Position numbers and translations under genes: made by a program
The notes under the pieces: model-generated
The model's database searches: none
What the model was told of the DNA's origin: nothing
What the model saw: only the letters and a program-made list of their open reading frames with translations
NCBI GenBank assembly: GCA_021162155.1
Contig: JAGGZF010000006.1
Coordinates: forward strand, 1 to 9,340
DNA from: a bacterium
GTDB lineage: Bacteria; Patescibacteriota; Minisyncoccia; UBA6257
Direction: 5' to 3'
DNA: 9,340 nucleotides
Part shown: one piece after another, positions 1 to 5,898 of the stretch
How the letters are laid out: the number at the start of each line of letters is the position of its first letter
Position numbering within the stretch: the stretch's first letter is position 1

Positions 1-381
1 TCTTTGATTAGAACTATTCCTATTATTTTAAGCACTGTTTTTTTGGTTAGTTTGGCTAATACTCTTTTACCAAAATCTTTTTATCTTAAGTTTTTAGGTC
101 AGAATAATTTTTTCAGCAGTATAATAGGGAGTGTAATAGGTAGTGTTTCGGCCGGAAGTCCTCTTACTAGTTATGTGATTGGAGGAGAGATGCTGCAACA
201 AGGAGTAAGTTTAGCTGCAGTCACTGCTTTTTTGGTTGCTTGGGTAACAGTAGGAATGATTCAATTGCCAGCAGAGAGTATGATTTTAGGGAAAAAATTC
301 GCTATTTTAAGAAATGTATCAGCGTTTTTTCTCTCTTTAATAGTTGCTTTTATAACTGTTTTGCTTTTTGAACTACTATGA
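1..381 (+). CDS. Half-size COG0701 (DUF318/ArsP-like) permease, first of a pair; 5' end cut by window
   Basis: Hydrophobic protein with about three or four membrane segments, open in frame from the first base, so its start lies upstream. A TTG at position 4 is in frame but is a poor start. The conserved-looking core is a glycine/serine-rich turn, GSVSAGSPLTSY (visible residues 47-58), then a helix and an AFL segment, as in one repeat of COG0701 permeases. That family (ArsP is the best-known member) usually carries two such repeats in one chain of about 300 residues; here one repeat is a separate gene. The next gene aligns with it along its length: visible residue 3 matches about residue 45 of that protein, suggesting roughly 40 residues missing upstream. 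The stop overlaps the next start (ATGA at 378-381), so the two are probably cotranslated and may form a heterodimer. The substrate is unknown; metal or metalloid export is only a family-based guess. Confidence 0.65.
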   Translation, partial: SLIRTIPIILSTVFLVSLANTLLPKSFYLKFLGQNNFFSSIIGSVIGSVSAGSPLTSYVIGGEMLQQGVSLAAVTAFLVAWVTVGMIQLPAESMILGKKFAILRNVSAFFLSLIVAFITVLLFELL

Positions 382-875
382 AAATATCTATAAAACAAAT
401 TTTGAAAAATTGGTGGTTTCCTGAGTTGGTGATTTTAATTTATGGAGTAACGGCTTTAGTAAATTTTGATATATTTAAAAACAGTTTGCTTTTGGGAGAA
501 AGGATTTTGATAAAGATTATTCCTATATTTTTAGTAATTTGGGTTTTAATGGCTGTAGTTAATTCTTTGCTGGGAAAGAAATTCTTTTTTAGATTTCTTC
601 AAGAGAAAGGTATAAAAAAATGGTTAGTAGCTGTTATAGGTGGCCTTCTCTCATCTGGTCCTATTTATTTGTGGTATCCTTTATTGGCGGATTTAAAAAA
701 GAAGGGATTTCATAACGGATTGATAGCCTGCTTTTTGTATAACAGAGCAGTAAAATTACCTTTGCTCCCCTTGGCTATTTACTATTTTGGAGGGAAGTAT
801 ATAATTATATTGACCAGTGTGATGATAGTAGCCTCTCTAGTGCAGGGAATAATAATTCATAAATTACTTGATTAA
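378..875 (+). CDS. Half-size COG0701 (DUF318/ArsP-like) permease, second of a pair
   Basis: A 165-residue integral membrane protein with about four or five hydrophobic segments and a basic N-terminus. The turn GGLLSSGPIYLWYPLL (residues 88-103), the following LKKKG and CFLYNRAVKLP (118-128) match, by position and pattern, the corresponding turn and AFL region of the upstream half-permease, so the two are diverged copies of one repeat. The first half (residues 1-80) includes IPIFLVIWVLMAVVNSLLG, matching the start of the visible part of the upstream gene. The start ATG overlaps the preceding stop, and no Shine-Dalgarno is present, so translation is probably coupled. A NifX-like gene follows after 4 nt. 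Canonical COG0701 members often have a cysteine in the turn; both halves have serine/glycine instead. Function as a transporter is inferred; the substrate cannot be read from the sequence. Confidence 0.65.
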   Translation: MKISIKQILKNWWFPELVILIYGVTALVNFDIFKNSLLLGERILIKIIPIFLVIWVLMAVVNSLLGKKFFFRFLQEKGIKKWLVAVIGGLLSSGPIYLWYPLLADLKKKGFHNGLIACFLYNRAVKLPLLPLAIYYFGGKYIIILTSVMIVASLVQGIIIHKLLD

Positions 876-879
876 AAAT

Positions 880-1176
880 ATGAAAATCGCCGTGGCATCA
901 GAAGGAAGAACTGTTGATTCTTTAGTAAGTGCTTGGGGAGGGCGCGCTCCTTATTATTTAATATTTGAGGAAAAAGAATTGAAAGAAGTGTGGGTTAATC
1001 CTTTTTCTCGGGGTGGCAGAGGTGCCGGCTGGTCTGTGGCTCATATGTTGGCTGAAAAAGGTGTAGAAAAAGTTATTTTAGCGAATATAGGTCCCAATAT
1101 GGAAGTTGCTTTGCAAGAAAAAGGAATTCAGGTGGAAATTACCTCCGGTTCGGTAAAGGAAATTTTAGGGCTATAA
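880..1176 (+). CDS. NifX/NifB-family small protein (dinitrogenase Fe-Mo cofactor biosynthesis domain, COG1433)
   Basis: A 98-residue soluble protein made of a single NifX/NifB C-terminal-like domain. Family landmarks are all present: MKIAVAS at the N-terminus, GRAPYYLI (residues 21-28), the glycine-rich GGRGAG (45-50) and NIGPNMEVAL (69-78). In nitrogen fixers this fold binds Fe-S or FeMo-cofactor precursors, but stand-alone copies are common in anaerobes and archaea that do not fix nitrogen, where their role is unsettled. Nothing in this window suggests nitrogenase. I chose the ATG at 880 because the protein then begins exactly at the conserved MKIAVA; an in-frame TTG at 868 would add four residues and overlap the previous gene. 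The gene follows the half-permease pair by 4 nt, so it is probably in the same operon and may serve the same, probably metal-related, system. Confidence 0.85.
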   Translation: MKIAVASEGRTVDSLVSAWGGRAPYYLIFEEKELKEVWVNPFSRGGRGAGWSVAHMLAEKGVEKVILANIGPNMEVALQEKGIQVEITSGSVKEILGL

Positions 1177-1177
1177 T
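1172..1177 (+). promoter_or_regulatory. Possible -10 box for the ABC transporter operon
   Basis: A perfect TATAAT overlaps the stop codon of the NifX-like gene. No good -35 box lies 16-18 bases upstream and there is no TG extension, so this may be chance in AT-rich DNA. If used, transcription would start near 1184 and place the 1207-1232 dyad in the leader of the ABC transporter mRNA. Confidence 0.25.
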
Positions 1178-1206
1178 TTCAAAGTTTCTTTTTTTGAATT
1201 TTTCAT

Positions 1207-1234
1207 AACAAGCAGTTTTCTTTTTGCTTGTTTT
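1207..1234 (+). terminator. Candidate intrinsic terminator or operator dyad
   Basis: A perfect 8-bp inverted repeat, AACAAGCA (1207-1214) and TGCTTGTT (1225-1232), encloses a 10-base T-rich loop. The 3' arm runs into TTTT and, after a short break, a second T run (1241-1245). It could end the transcript of the half-permease/NifX operon. The stem has only three G-C pairs and the T tract is interrupted, so termination would be weak. The same dyad lies 17 bases before the start of a metal-type ABC transporter, where a repressor operator would also fit. Confidence 0.4.
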
Positions 1235-1249
1235 AATATCTTTTTATCT

Positions 1250-1948
1250 ATGAGAAGAGATTATATTTTAGAGGTTAAAAATCTGGCAGTAAGATTAGGC
1301 AACGTTTCAGTTATTGATAATCTTTCTTTTAAGGTAAAAAGAGGGGAGATTTTAACTATAGTAGGTCCTAACGGAGCGGGAAAAACTGTGCTGTTAAGAA
1401 CTCTATTGGGATTTTTACCCCACCAAGGAGAAATTAATTGGCAAAAAGGAGTAAAGATAGGGTATTTACCTCAGGGACTTACTTTTTTAAAAGTCAGAGA
1501 TTTGCCTTTGTCAGTAAAGGAGTTCTTTCTCTTGAAAACTAAAAATGAGAATAAAATTCAGAGATGTCTATCTTTAGTAGGGTTGCCAGATAAGGAGATT
1601 TACACTAAAAGAATAGGGGATCTTTCCGGAGGGCAATTTCAGAGAATGTTGATAGCTTGGGCTTTAATAAATGAGCCGCAGGTGTTATTGTTCGACGAAC
1701 CCACAACTGGAGTTGATATAGGAGGAGCAAAGACCATTTATTCTTTATTATTTAATTGCTGGAAGGAATATAATTTGACTATTATTTTGGTAACTCATGA
1801 CCTAAATATAGTATATAAATATTCCACCAATGTTTTATGTTTAAATAAAGATAGATTCTGTTATGGGCCACCGCAGAATATATTGACCCCAGAAGCGCTT
1901 AAAAGAATTTATGGGCCGGAGATTAAATTTTATAAGCACCAACACTAA
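1250..1948 (+). CDS. ABC transporter ATPase, zinc/manganese type (ZnuC/MntB-like)
   Basis: A 232-residue cytoplasmic ATP-binding subunit that would power uptake through the membrane protein encoded next. All nucleotide-binding motifs are intact: Walker A GPNGAGKT (residues 39-46), Q-loop GYLPQ (71-75), signature LSGGQ (125-129), Walker B LLFDEPTTGVD (146-156) and the switch histidine in THD (H183). Length and the C-terminal KHQH tail fit the ZnuC/MntB/TroB group, and the neighbour is an ABC-3 family permease, which fixes the transporter class. The start at 1250 has no Shine-Dalgarno, but translation from it begins a typical N-terminus (ILEVKNLAVRLG). The stop is 8 nt before the permease start, so the two form an operon. 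Zinc, manganese and iron cannot be told apart from this subunit. I give no gene symbol because the metal is unknown. Confidence 0.9.
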   Translation: MRRDYILEVKNLAVRLGNVSVIDNLSFKVKRGEILTIVGPNGAGKTVLLRTLLGFLPHQGEINWQKGVKIGYLPQGLTFLKVRDLPLSVKEFFLLKTKNENKIQRCLSLVGLPDKEIYTKRIGDLSGGQFQRMLIAWALINEPQVLLFDEPTTGVDIGGAKTIYSLLFNCWKEYNLTIILVTHDLNIVYKYSTNVLCLNKDRFCYGPPQNILTPEALKRIYGPEIKFYKHQH

Positions 1949-1956
1949 TTAAAATT

Positions 1957-2724
1957 ATGTCTTCTTTAGTCCTTAGTTTAGTTAGTGGTATTTCTATTGG
2001 AGGACTGGCCGCTTATTTAGGCACCCTAATGTTACAGAAGAGAATGTCTTTAGTAGCCGGTCCTTTAGGGCATCTAACTTTGCCGGGAGTTGCTCTGGCT
2101 CTGTTATACGGATTTGATGTTTCTATAGGGGCTTTCCCTTTTGTTATTTTAGGTATTATTTTGATTTGGCTTTTAGAGTTAAGAACAAAACTTCCCCCCG
2201 AAGCCTTAACAGCGATAATTTTTGCCTCTGGGGTAGCGATTGCTTTCTTGTTTCTTCCTCTGAAACAGGCAGAAGTGGCTTTAGTAGGAGATATTACCAG
2301 AGTTAATCTTATAGACACAATAGTTTCTGTTATAGTTTGCTTTGTTCTTTTCTTGGTTATTAGAAAAATATTTCCTCAAATGATTCTAATTAATATCTCC
2401 GAAGATTTAGCCAAAGTGGAGGGAGTGGATATTAAAAAATATAACTTTCTTTATCTCTTGGCTATAGGAATAATTGTTTCTTTGGGAGTGAAATTAGTAG
2501 GAAGTTTATTGACTGCTGCTTTAGTAGCTATTCCTTCCGCAGCAGCCAGAAATCTTAGCAAAAATTTACATTCTTATACTCTATTAGCGCCGATATTTGG
2601 AATTATTTCTGCTGTAAGTGGGATTTTGGTATATTATTTTACTAAATTACCGGCTGGCCCGATTATAATACTTATTAATACTTTAATTTTTGTTATCTCA
2701 GCAATTTTTAAAAGAAAACCTTGA
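1957..2724 (+). CDS. ABC-3 family metal transporter permease (ZnuB/MntC-like)
   Basis: A 255-residue polytopic membrane protein, the usual length for the family, with about seven or eight hydrophobic segments. Family signatures are LVAGPLGHLTLPGVALA (residues 32-48), matching the conserved SHA.LPG region with its histidine (H39), the loop EDLAKVEGVD (149-158), and GSLLTAALVAIPSAAARNL (182-200), the ABC-3 motif near the coupling region. It would form the transmembrane pore for a divalent metal with the ATPase encoded just upstream. No ZnuA/MntA-type binding protein gene is present on either side in this window; it may lie elsewhere in the genome. The ATG at 1957 lacks a Shine-Dalgarno sequence. 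The last codons (2721-2724) overlap the -35 element of the next gene's promoter. Confidence 0.9.
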   Translation: MSSLVLSLVSGISIGGLAAYLGTLMLQKRMSLVAGPLGHLTLPGVALALLYGFDVSIGAFPFVILGIILIWLLELRTKLPPEALTAIIFASGVAIAFLFLPLKQAEVALVGDITRVNLIDTIVSVIVCFVLFLVIRKIFPQMILINISEDLAKVEGVDIKKYNFLYLLAIGIIVSLGVKLVGSLLTAALVAIPSAAARNLSKNLHSYTLLAPIFGIISAVSGILVYYFTKLPAGPIIILINTLIFVISAIFKRKP

Positions 2725-2749
2725 CTATAGTGTAAATAGATGGTATATT
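2721..2749 (+). promoter_or_regulatory. Sigma70-type promoter for the two-helix membrane protein
   Basis: TTGACT (2721-2726), a 17-base spacer and TATATT (2744-2749) match the consensus at 5 of 6 positions each with ideal spacing. The -35 box overlaps the stop codon of the upstream permease. Transcription would start around 2754-2757, right at a small GC hairpin, leaving a leader of about 38 nt with a strong ribosome binding site. Confidence 0.7.
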
Positions 2750-2754
2750 AAAAA

Positions 2755-2766
2755 GCCCTTTGGGGC
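2755..2766 (+). other. GC hairpin at the predicted mRNA 5' end
   Basis: GCCC (2755-2758) pairs with GGGC (2763-2766) around a TTTG loop. It sits at the transcription start expected from the promoter at 2721-2749. No T run follows, so it is unlikely to be a terminator; a stabilising 5' hairpin is possible. Confidence 0.35.
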
Positions 2767-2781
2767 ATTAAGTTCTTTAAC

Positions 2782-2789
2782 AAGGAGGT
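2782..2789 (+). promoter_or_regulatory. Strong Shine-Dalgarno sequence (only one in the window)
   Basis: AAGGAGGT lies with its GGAGG core five bases before the ATG at 2794. It settles the start codon: the GTG at 2788 is part of the site itself, and the second ATG at 2800 is further than ideal. None of the other ten genes has a comparable site. Confidence 0.85.
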
Positions 2790-2793
2790 GATT

Positions 2794-3315
2794 ATGTTGA
2801 TGTTAGAAATATGGGATGAAACTAGAGTGAATGTGGGGCTTTTGTTGCTCTTGATATCTTTGATAATGATGCTGGCTGGCCTAATGAGCAAAGAAGTGCC
2901 GGCATATTGGTTTCCTATAGTAGTAGTTCTCTTGTTTCTCTCTTTCTTTTGTTTTGTAGCAAATACATATGCTATCAAGAAAAAGAAATATTGGTTGCAG
3001 TTCTGGAAGTATTATTATATTTATCGGGGAGATAGAATAAGGTTGTCGGAATGGATAGAGAGTTTATTCAAAGAGGAATTAAGAGATTATCCCGAAGACC
3101 AGAGAATCGACGCCGCTGAGTTGATCTTCCCTCAAGCGTTACTAGTGTGGTTTGGAGTCCATAGGTATTTATTGAGAGAAAGAAAGATTATTGACAAGGA
3201 AATCCTTCAAGATTTTTTAAGACAGATAAGGAGTATTAGAGAGAAAAAGTCAGTGATAGATTATGGTTTAAATAGTATCATCAAAGAGATGGAACTCTCT
3301 GGGGAATTACCCTGA
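2794..3315 (+). CDS. Unknown protein with two N-terminal membrane helices and a charged cytoplasmic domain
   Basis: I do not recognise this 173-residue protein. Two hydrophobic stretches, about residues 14-31 and 39-59, are separated by a short polar turn (SKEVPAYW) and followed by a basic patch, KKKK (62-65). This predicts a membrane hairpin with both ends in the cytoplasm. Residues 66-173 are polar and rich in charge and aromatics, including WLQFWKYYYIYRGDRIRLS (67-85), a DYPEDQRIDAAE stretch (98-109) and a predicted helical tail. No catalytic motif is evident. The start at 2794 is set by the Shine-Dalgarno site. The gene has its own promoter at 2721-2749 and a terminator at 3361-3390, so it is probably monocistronic and well expressed, unlike its neighbours, which share transcripts. 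A membrane anchor, a regulator or an envelope factor are all possible; none is supported. Confidence 0.8.
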   Translation: MLMLEIWDETRVNVGLLLLLISLIMMLAGLMSKEVPAYWFPIVVVLLFLSFFCFVANTYAIKKKKYWLQFWKYYYIYRGDRIRLSEWIESLFKEELRDYPEDQRIDAAELIFPQALLVWFGVHRYLLRERKIIDKEILQDFLRQIRSIREKKSVIDYGLNSIIKEMELSGELP

Positions 3316-3360
3316 GAGTCAAAAGGTACAAGAGATTATGGTTCATAGGTTTTATAGGAT

Positions 3361-3390
3361 AGAGAGTCCAATAAGGGCTCTTTTTTATTT
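3361..3390 (+). terminator. Intrinsic terminator after the two-helix membrane protein
   Basis: AGAGAGTCC (3361-3369) pairs with GGGCTCTTT (3375-3383), a 9-bp stem with two G-T wobbles around an AATAA loop. The 3' arm runs into an uninterrupted T tract (3381-3386), then ATTT. This is a textbook rho-independent terminator, the clearest in the window, about 45 nt after the stop codon. Confidence 0.85.
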
Positions 3391-3417
3391 GCTAAAGAAA
3401 AAGAAAAAAGGTAATAT
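3389..3417 (+). promoter_or_regulatory. Possible promoter for glyA-wecB
   Basis: TTGCTA (3389-3394), 17 bases, then TAATAT (3412-3417); each box matches four of six consensus bases. TATAAC at 3415-3420 is an alternative -10 with longer spacing. A promoter is expected here because a strong terminator lies just upstream, but the exact boxes are uncertain in this A-rich stretch. Confidence 0.35.
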
Positions 3418-3449
3418 AACTATATGCTAAATTAAGCGTTTTAATACTG

Positions 3450-4727
3450 ATGAAGTTTCCTTATTTAAAGAAAAAAGATTGTCAATTGTGGAGAATTATT
3501 CAGCAGGAAATTAAGAGACAGAAAGAAACTCTGGATTTAATTGCTTCTGAAAATATAGTGCCTCCGGAGATATTGGAGGTTTTAGGTTCTCCGCTGGTGA
3601 ATAAATACTCTGAAGGTTATCCGGGAAAACGTTATTATCCGGGTAATTTTTATTATGATCAAATAGAGAAATTGGCTCAAAAGAGAGCGTTAGCTGCTTT
3701 TGGTCTAAATTCCTCAAAATGGGCTGTTAATGTACAACCTTATTCTGGCTCTCCGGCTAATTTAGAAGTTTATAATGCTTTGCTTCAGCCGGGAGATAAA
3801 TTGATGGGAATGAATTTATCTAGCGGAGGACATTTAACTCACGGACACCGAGCTAATTTTTCAGGTAAGATATATCAAAGTATCCAGTATAGTTTAAATC
3901 CTGATACAGAGAAAATAGATTATTCTCAAATAGAAAAATTAGCCCAAAAGCATCATCCTAAAATCATAGTAGCAGGCACTACTTCTTATCCTAGAAAAAT
4001 AAACTTTTCTCGAATTGCTAAAATAGCCCATAAAATAGGTGCTTATTGTATGGCAGATATATCTCATATAGCAGGTTTAGTTTTAGCAGAATTACACCCT
4101 TCTCCTTTTATCTCCTGTGATATAGTTACTACTACTATTCATAAAACTTTACGGGGGCCGCGGGCTGCAGTAATTTTTATCAATAAGAAATCTCCTATAG
4201 CCAGAAAGAAAAAGATTGATTTACCATCTGTAATAAATAAATCAGTTTTTCCTCAAATGCAGGGAGGTCCTCATAATAATGTAACAGCCGCCATAGCATT
4301 AACTTTTCATTTAGCCCAGAAGAAATCCTTTCTTCGTTACCAACAGCAAATTGTTAGGAACTCCCGCGCATTAGCCGATGAATTAAGAAAAAGGGGATTT
4401 CGTTTAGTAAGCGGAGGAACTGATAATCATTTATTAGTTATAGATTTGCGGCCGCAGGAAGTTTCTGGTTTAGAAGCAGAAAAATTACTGGAAAGAGCCG
4501 GAATAATTGCTAATCGCAATGTTGTTCCCCAAGATAAAAAATCCTGGAACCCTTCTGGTATTAGAATAGGAACTCCTGCTGTAACTAGCCGGGGAATGAA
4601 GGAAAGGGAGATGAAAAAGATAGCACAATTTTTATTTCGCTTGTTAATTTTAAAAGAAGAGCCCCTGAAGATAAGTAAAGAAGTTAAAAAATTTACTGCC
4701 CGCTTTCCTCTCCAGTATTACAATTAA
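3450..4727 (+). CDS. glyA: Serine hydroxymethyltransferase
   Basis: A PLP enzyme that interconverts serine plus tetrahydrofolate with glycine plus 5,10-methylenetetrahydrofolate in the cytoplasm, supplying glycine and one-carbon units. At 425 residues it is full length. Visible motifs: LIASENIV (30-37), NKYSEGYPGKRYY (51-63), the PLP-contacting ADISHIAGLV (202-211, with D203 and H206), the Schiff-base lysine K232 in TTTIHKTLRGPR (227-238), and GIRIGTPAVTSRGM (370-383). Two oddities: the usually invariant GPRGG after the lysine is GPRAA here, and the usual GG(C/N)EY after KRYY reads PGNFY. All core catalytic residues are kept, so I expect an active enzyme. The start ATG has no Shine-Dalgarno. 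wecB follows after 9 nt, so the two probably share a transcript, although no metabolic link between them is obvious. Confidence 0.95.
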   Translation: MKFPYLKKKDCQLWRIIQQEIKRQKETLDLIASENIVPPEILEVLGSPLVNKYSEGYPGKRYYPGNFYYDQIEKLAQKRALAAFGLNSSKWAVNVQPYSGSPANLEVYNALLQPGDKLMGMNLSSGGHLTHGHRANFSGKIYQSIQYSLNPDTEKIDYSQIEKLAQKHHPKIIVAGTTSYPRKINFSRIAKIAHKIGAYCMADISHIAGLVLAELHPSPFISCDIVTTTIHKTLRGPRAAVIFINKKSPIARKKKIDLPSVINKSVFPQMQGGPHNNVTAAIALTFHLAQKKSFLRYQQQIVRNSRALADELRKRGFRLVSGGTDNHLLVIDLRPQEVSGLEAEKLLERAGIIANRNVVPQDKKSWNPSGIRIGTPAVTSRGMKEREMKKIAQFLFRLLILKEEPLKISKEVKKFTARFPLQYYN

Positions 4728-4736
4728 TTCAATTCT

Positions 4737-5864
4737 ATGAAAATAAGTATAGTTTTTGGAGCCAGGCCTACCTTTATCAAAATGTCCCCCTTAATTAAAG
4801 AATGCCGCAGAAAGCATCTTGATTATTTTCTTATTCATACTGGCCAACATTATTCTCCCTCACTAGATAAAATTTTTTTTGAGAAGTTAAAAATTCCTCG
4901 CCCTAAATATAATTTAGGTGTAGGTTCTGGAACACATTCTCAGCAAATGGCTAAACTTTTAGTGAGAACAGAGAAAGTTTTTTTGCAAGAAAAACCAGAT
5001 TTGGTTCTGATTTCTGGTGATACTAATTCTATAGCTGGGGCGGCTTTGGTAGCAGCAAAACTATATTTACCTCTAATTCATATCGAAGCGGGTTTACGTT
5101 CTTTTGATAGAAGAATGCCGGAAGAAGTGAATAGAGTAATAGCAGATCATCTTTCTGATTTTCTTTTTGCTCCTACTTCAGCTGCCAGAGATAATTTGCT
5201 ACAGGAAGGAATTAAGAGAAATAGAATTTTTGTGGTGGGTAATATCATAGTTGATGCTGTAAAGCAGAATATTAAAATAGCCCGCGATACTTCTGATGTA
5301 TTATCTCGTTTGCGTTTATCTCCGCGTAAGTTCTTTTTGGTAACTGCTCATCGTCAGGAAAATGTGGATAGTAAAAAGAGATTTCAGGGGATACTACGAG
5401 GACTGGAATTAGTTTTTCGGAAGTTCCAGTTGCCGATTATTTATCCCATTCATCCGAGAAGCAGAAAGAGGTTAAAGCAGTTTCGATTAAAAGTTCCTTC
5501 AGGGGTAAAAGTTATACCACCTTTAGATTACTGGGATTTTTTGCTATTAGAGTCATCTGCAGCTTTAGTTCTCACTGATTCTGGTGGTATTCAGGAGGAA
5601 ACTTGTATTTTGAGAGTTCCCTGTGTGACTTTACGGGACAATACTGAGAGACCAGAAACTTTAGAAGTAGGCAGTAATATAATAGTAGGAACTAATCCTC
5701 AAAAAATAGTGCGAGGAGTGCAGAAGATGATTAATAAACGCAGGCAATGGGCTAATCCCTTTGGCAAAGGAAACACTGCTTCTTTAATTCTGGATATTAT
5801 CTATCATAAGATTAAAAAAGAAATTTTGTTAAAATCCCGGGAATGTTGGTATAATAAAAGATAG
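4737..5864 (+). CDS. wecB: UDP-N-acetylglucosamine 2-epimerase (non-hydrolysing)
   Basis: A 375-residue cytoplasmic enzyme that converts UDP-GlcNAc to UDP-ManNAc, a precursor of surface polysaccharides and cell-wall polymers. Length matches the non-hydrolysing family. Residues matching the E. coli active site are present: D95 in SGDTNS (93-98), E117 in HIEAGLRS (115-122), E129 in MPEEVNR (127-133) and H205 in TAHRQEN (203-209). The UDP-site segments HTGQHY (34-39), PIHPRS (237-242) and DSGGIQEE (281-288) are also visible. The N-terminal motif, normally GTRPE, is GARPT (8-12), keeping the arginine and lysine K15 but not the glutamate. Translation probably follows from the glyA transcript, 9 nt upstream, without a Shine-Dalgarno. 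The promoter for the next operon lies in its last 40 bases. Hydrolysing NeuC-type members are an alternative, less likely at this length and motif set. Confidence 0.9.
   Translation: MKISIVFGARPTFIKMSPLIKECRRKHLDYFLIHTGQHYSPSLDKIFFEKLKIPRPKYNLGVGSGTHSQQMAKLLVRTEKVFLQEKPDLVLISGDTNSIAGAALVAAKLYLPLIHIEAGLRSFDRRMPEEVNRVIADHLSDFLFAPTSAARDNLLQEGIKRNRIFVVGNIIVDAVKQNIKIARDTSDVLSRLRLSPRKFFLVTAHRQENVDSKKRFQGILRGLELVFRKFQLPIIYPIHPRSRKRLKQFRLKVPSGVKVIPPLDYWDFLLLESSAALVLTDSGGIQEETCILRVPCVTLRDNTERPETLEVGSNIIVGTNPQKIVRGVQKMINKRRQWANPFGKGNTASLILDIIYHKIKKEILLKSRECWYNKR
5826..5855 (+). promoter_or_regulatory. Extended -10 promoter for prs-AMP phosphorylase-uppP
   Basis: TTGTTA (5826-5831), 18 bases, then a perfect TATAAT (5850-5855) preceded by TGG (5847-5849), an extended -10 element. 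It lies inside the 3' end of wecB. Transcription would begin near 5862, on the wecB stop codon, giving a leader of about 37 nt with no Shine-Dalgarno. Confidence 0.65.
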
Positions 5865-5898
5865 ATACAATATTAGATGTAATAAAAAGAAATAAATT

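Noticed and set aside
1..875. One permease gene split by a frameshift
   Set aside because: The second protein has its own N-terminal region that aligns with the first instead of continuing it, and the ATGA overlap is a normal coupling arrangement. Two half-size genes explain the data better.
868..879. Upstream TTG start for the NifX-like gene
   Set aside because: It overlaps the previous gene and adds four residues before the conserved MKIAVA; the ATG at 880 fits the family start.
880..1176. Evidence for nitrogen fixation
   Set aside because: A stand-alone NifX/NifB-like domain is widespread in non-fixers, and no nitrogenase gene is present.
2013..2318. Minus-strand reading frames such as this one and those at 7249-7512 and 8694-8924
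   Set aside because: They lie opposite well-supported genes, have no recognisable domains or start signals and look like antisense shadows.
2788..2793. GTG start for the two-helix membrane protein
   Set aside because: The GTG is part of the Shine-Dalgarno sequence that serves the ATG at 2794.
3338..3430. A 30-codon + strand ORF after the two-helix protein
   Set aside because: It runs through the intrinsic terminator, has no ribosome binding site and is low in complexity (a lysine run).
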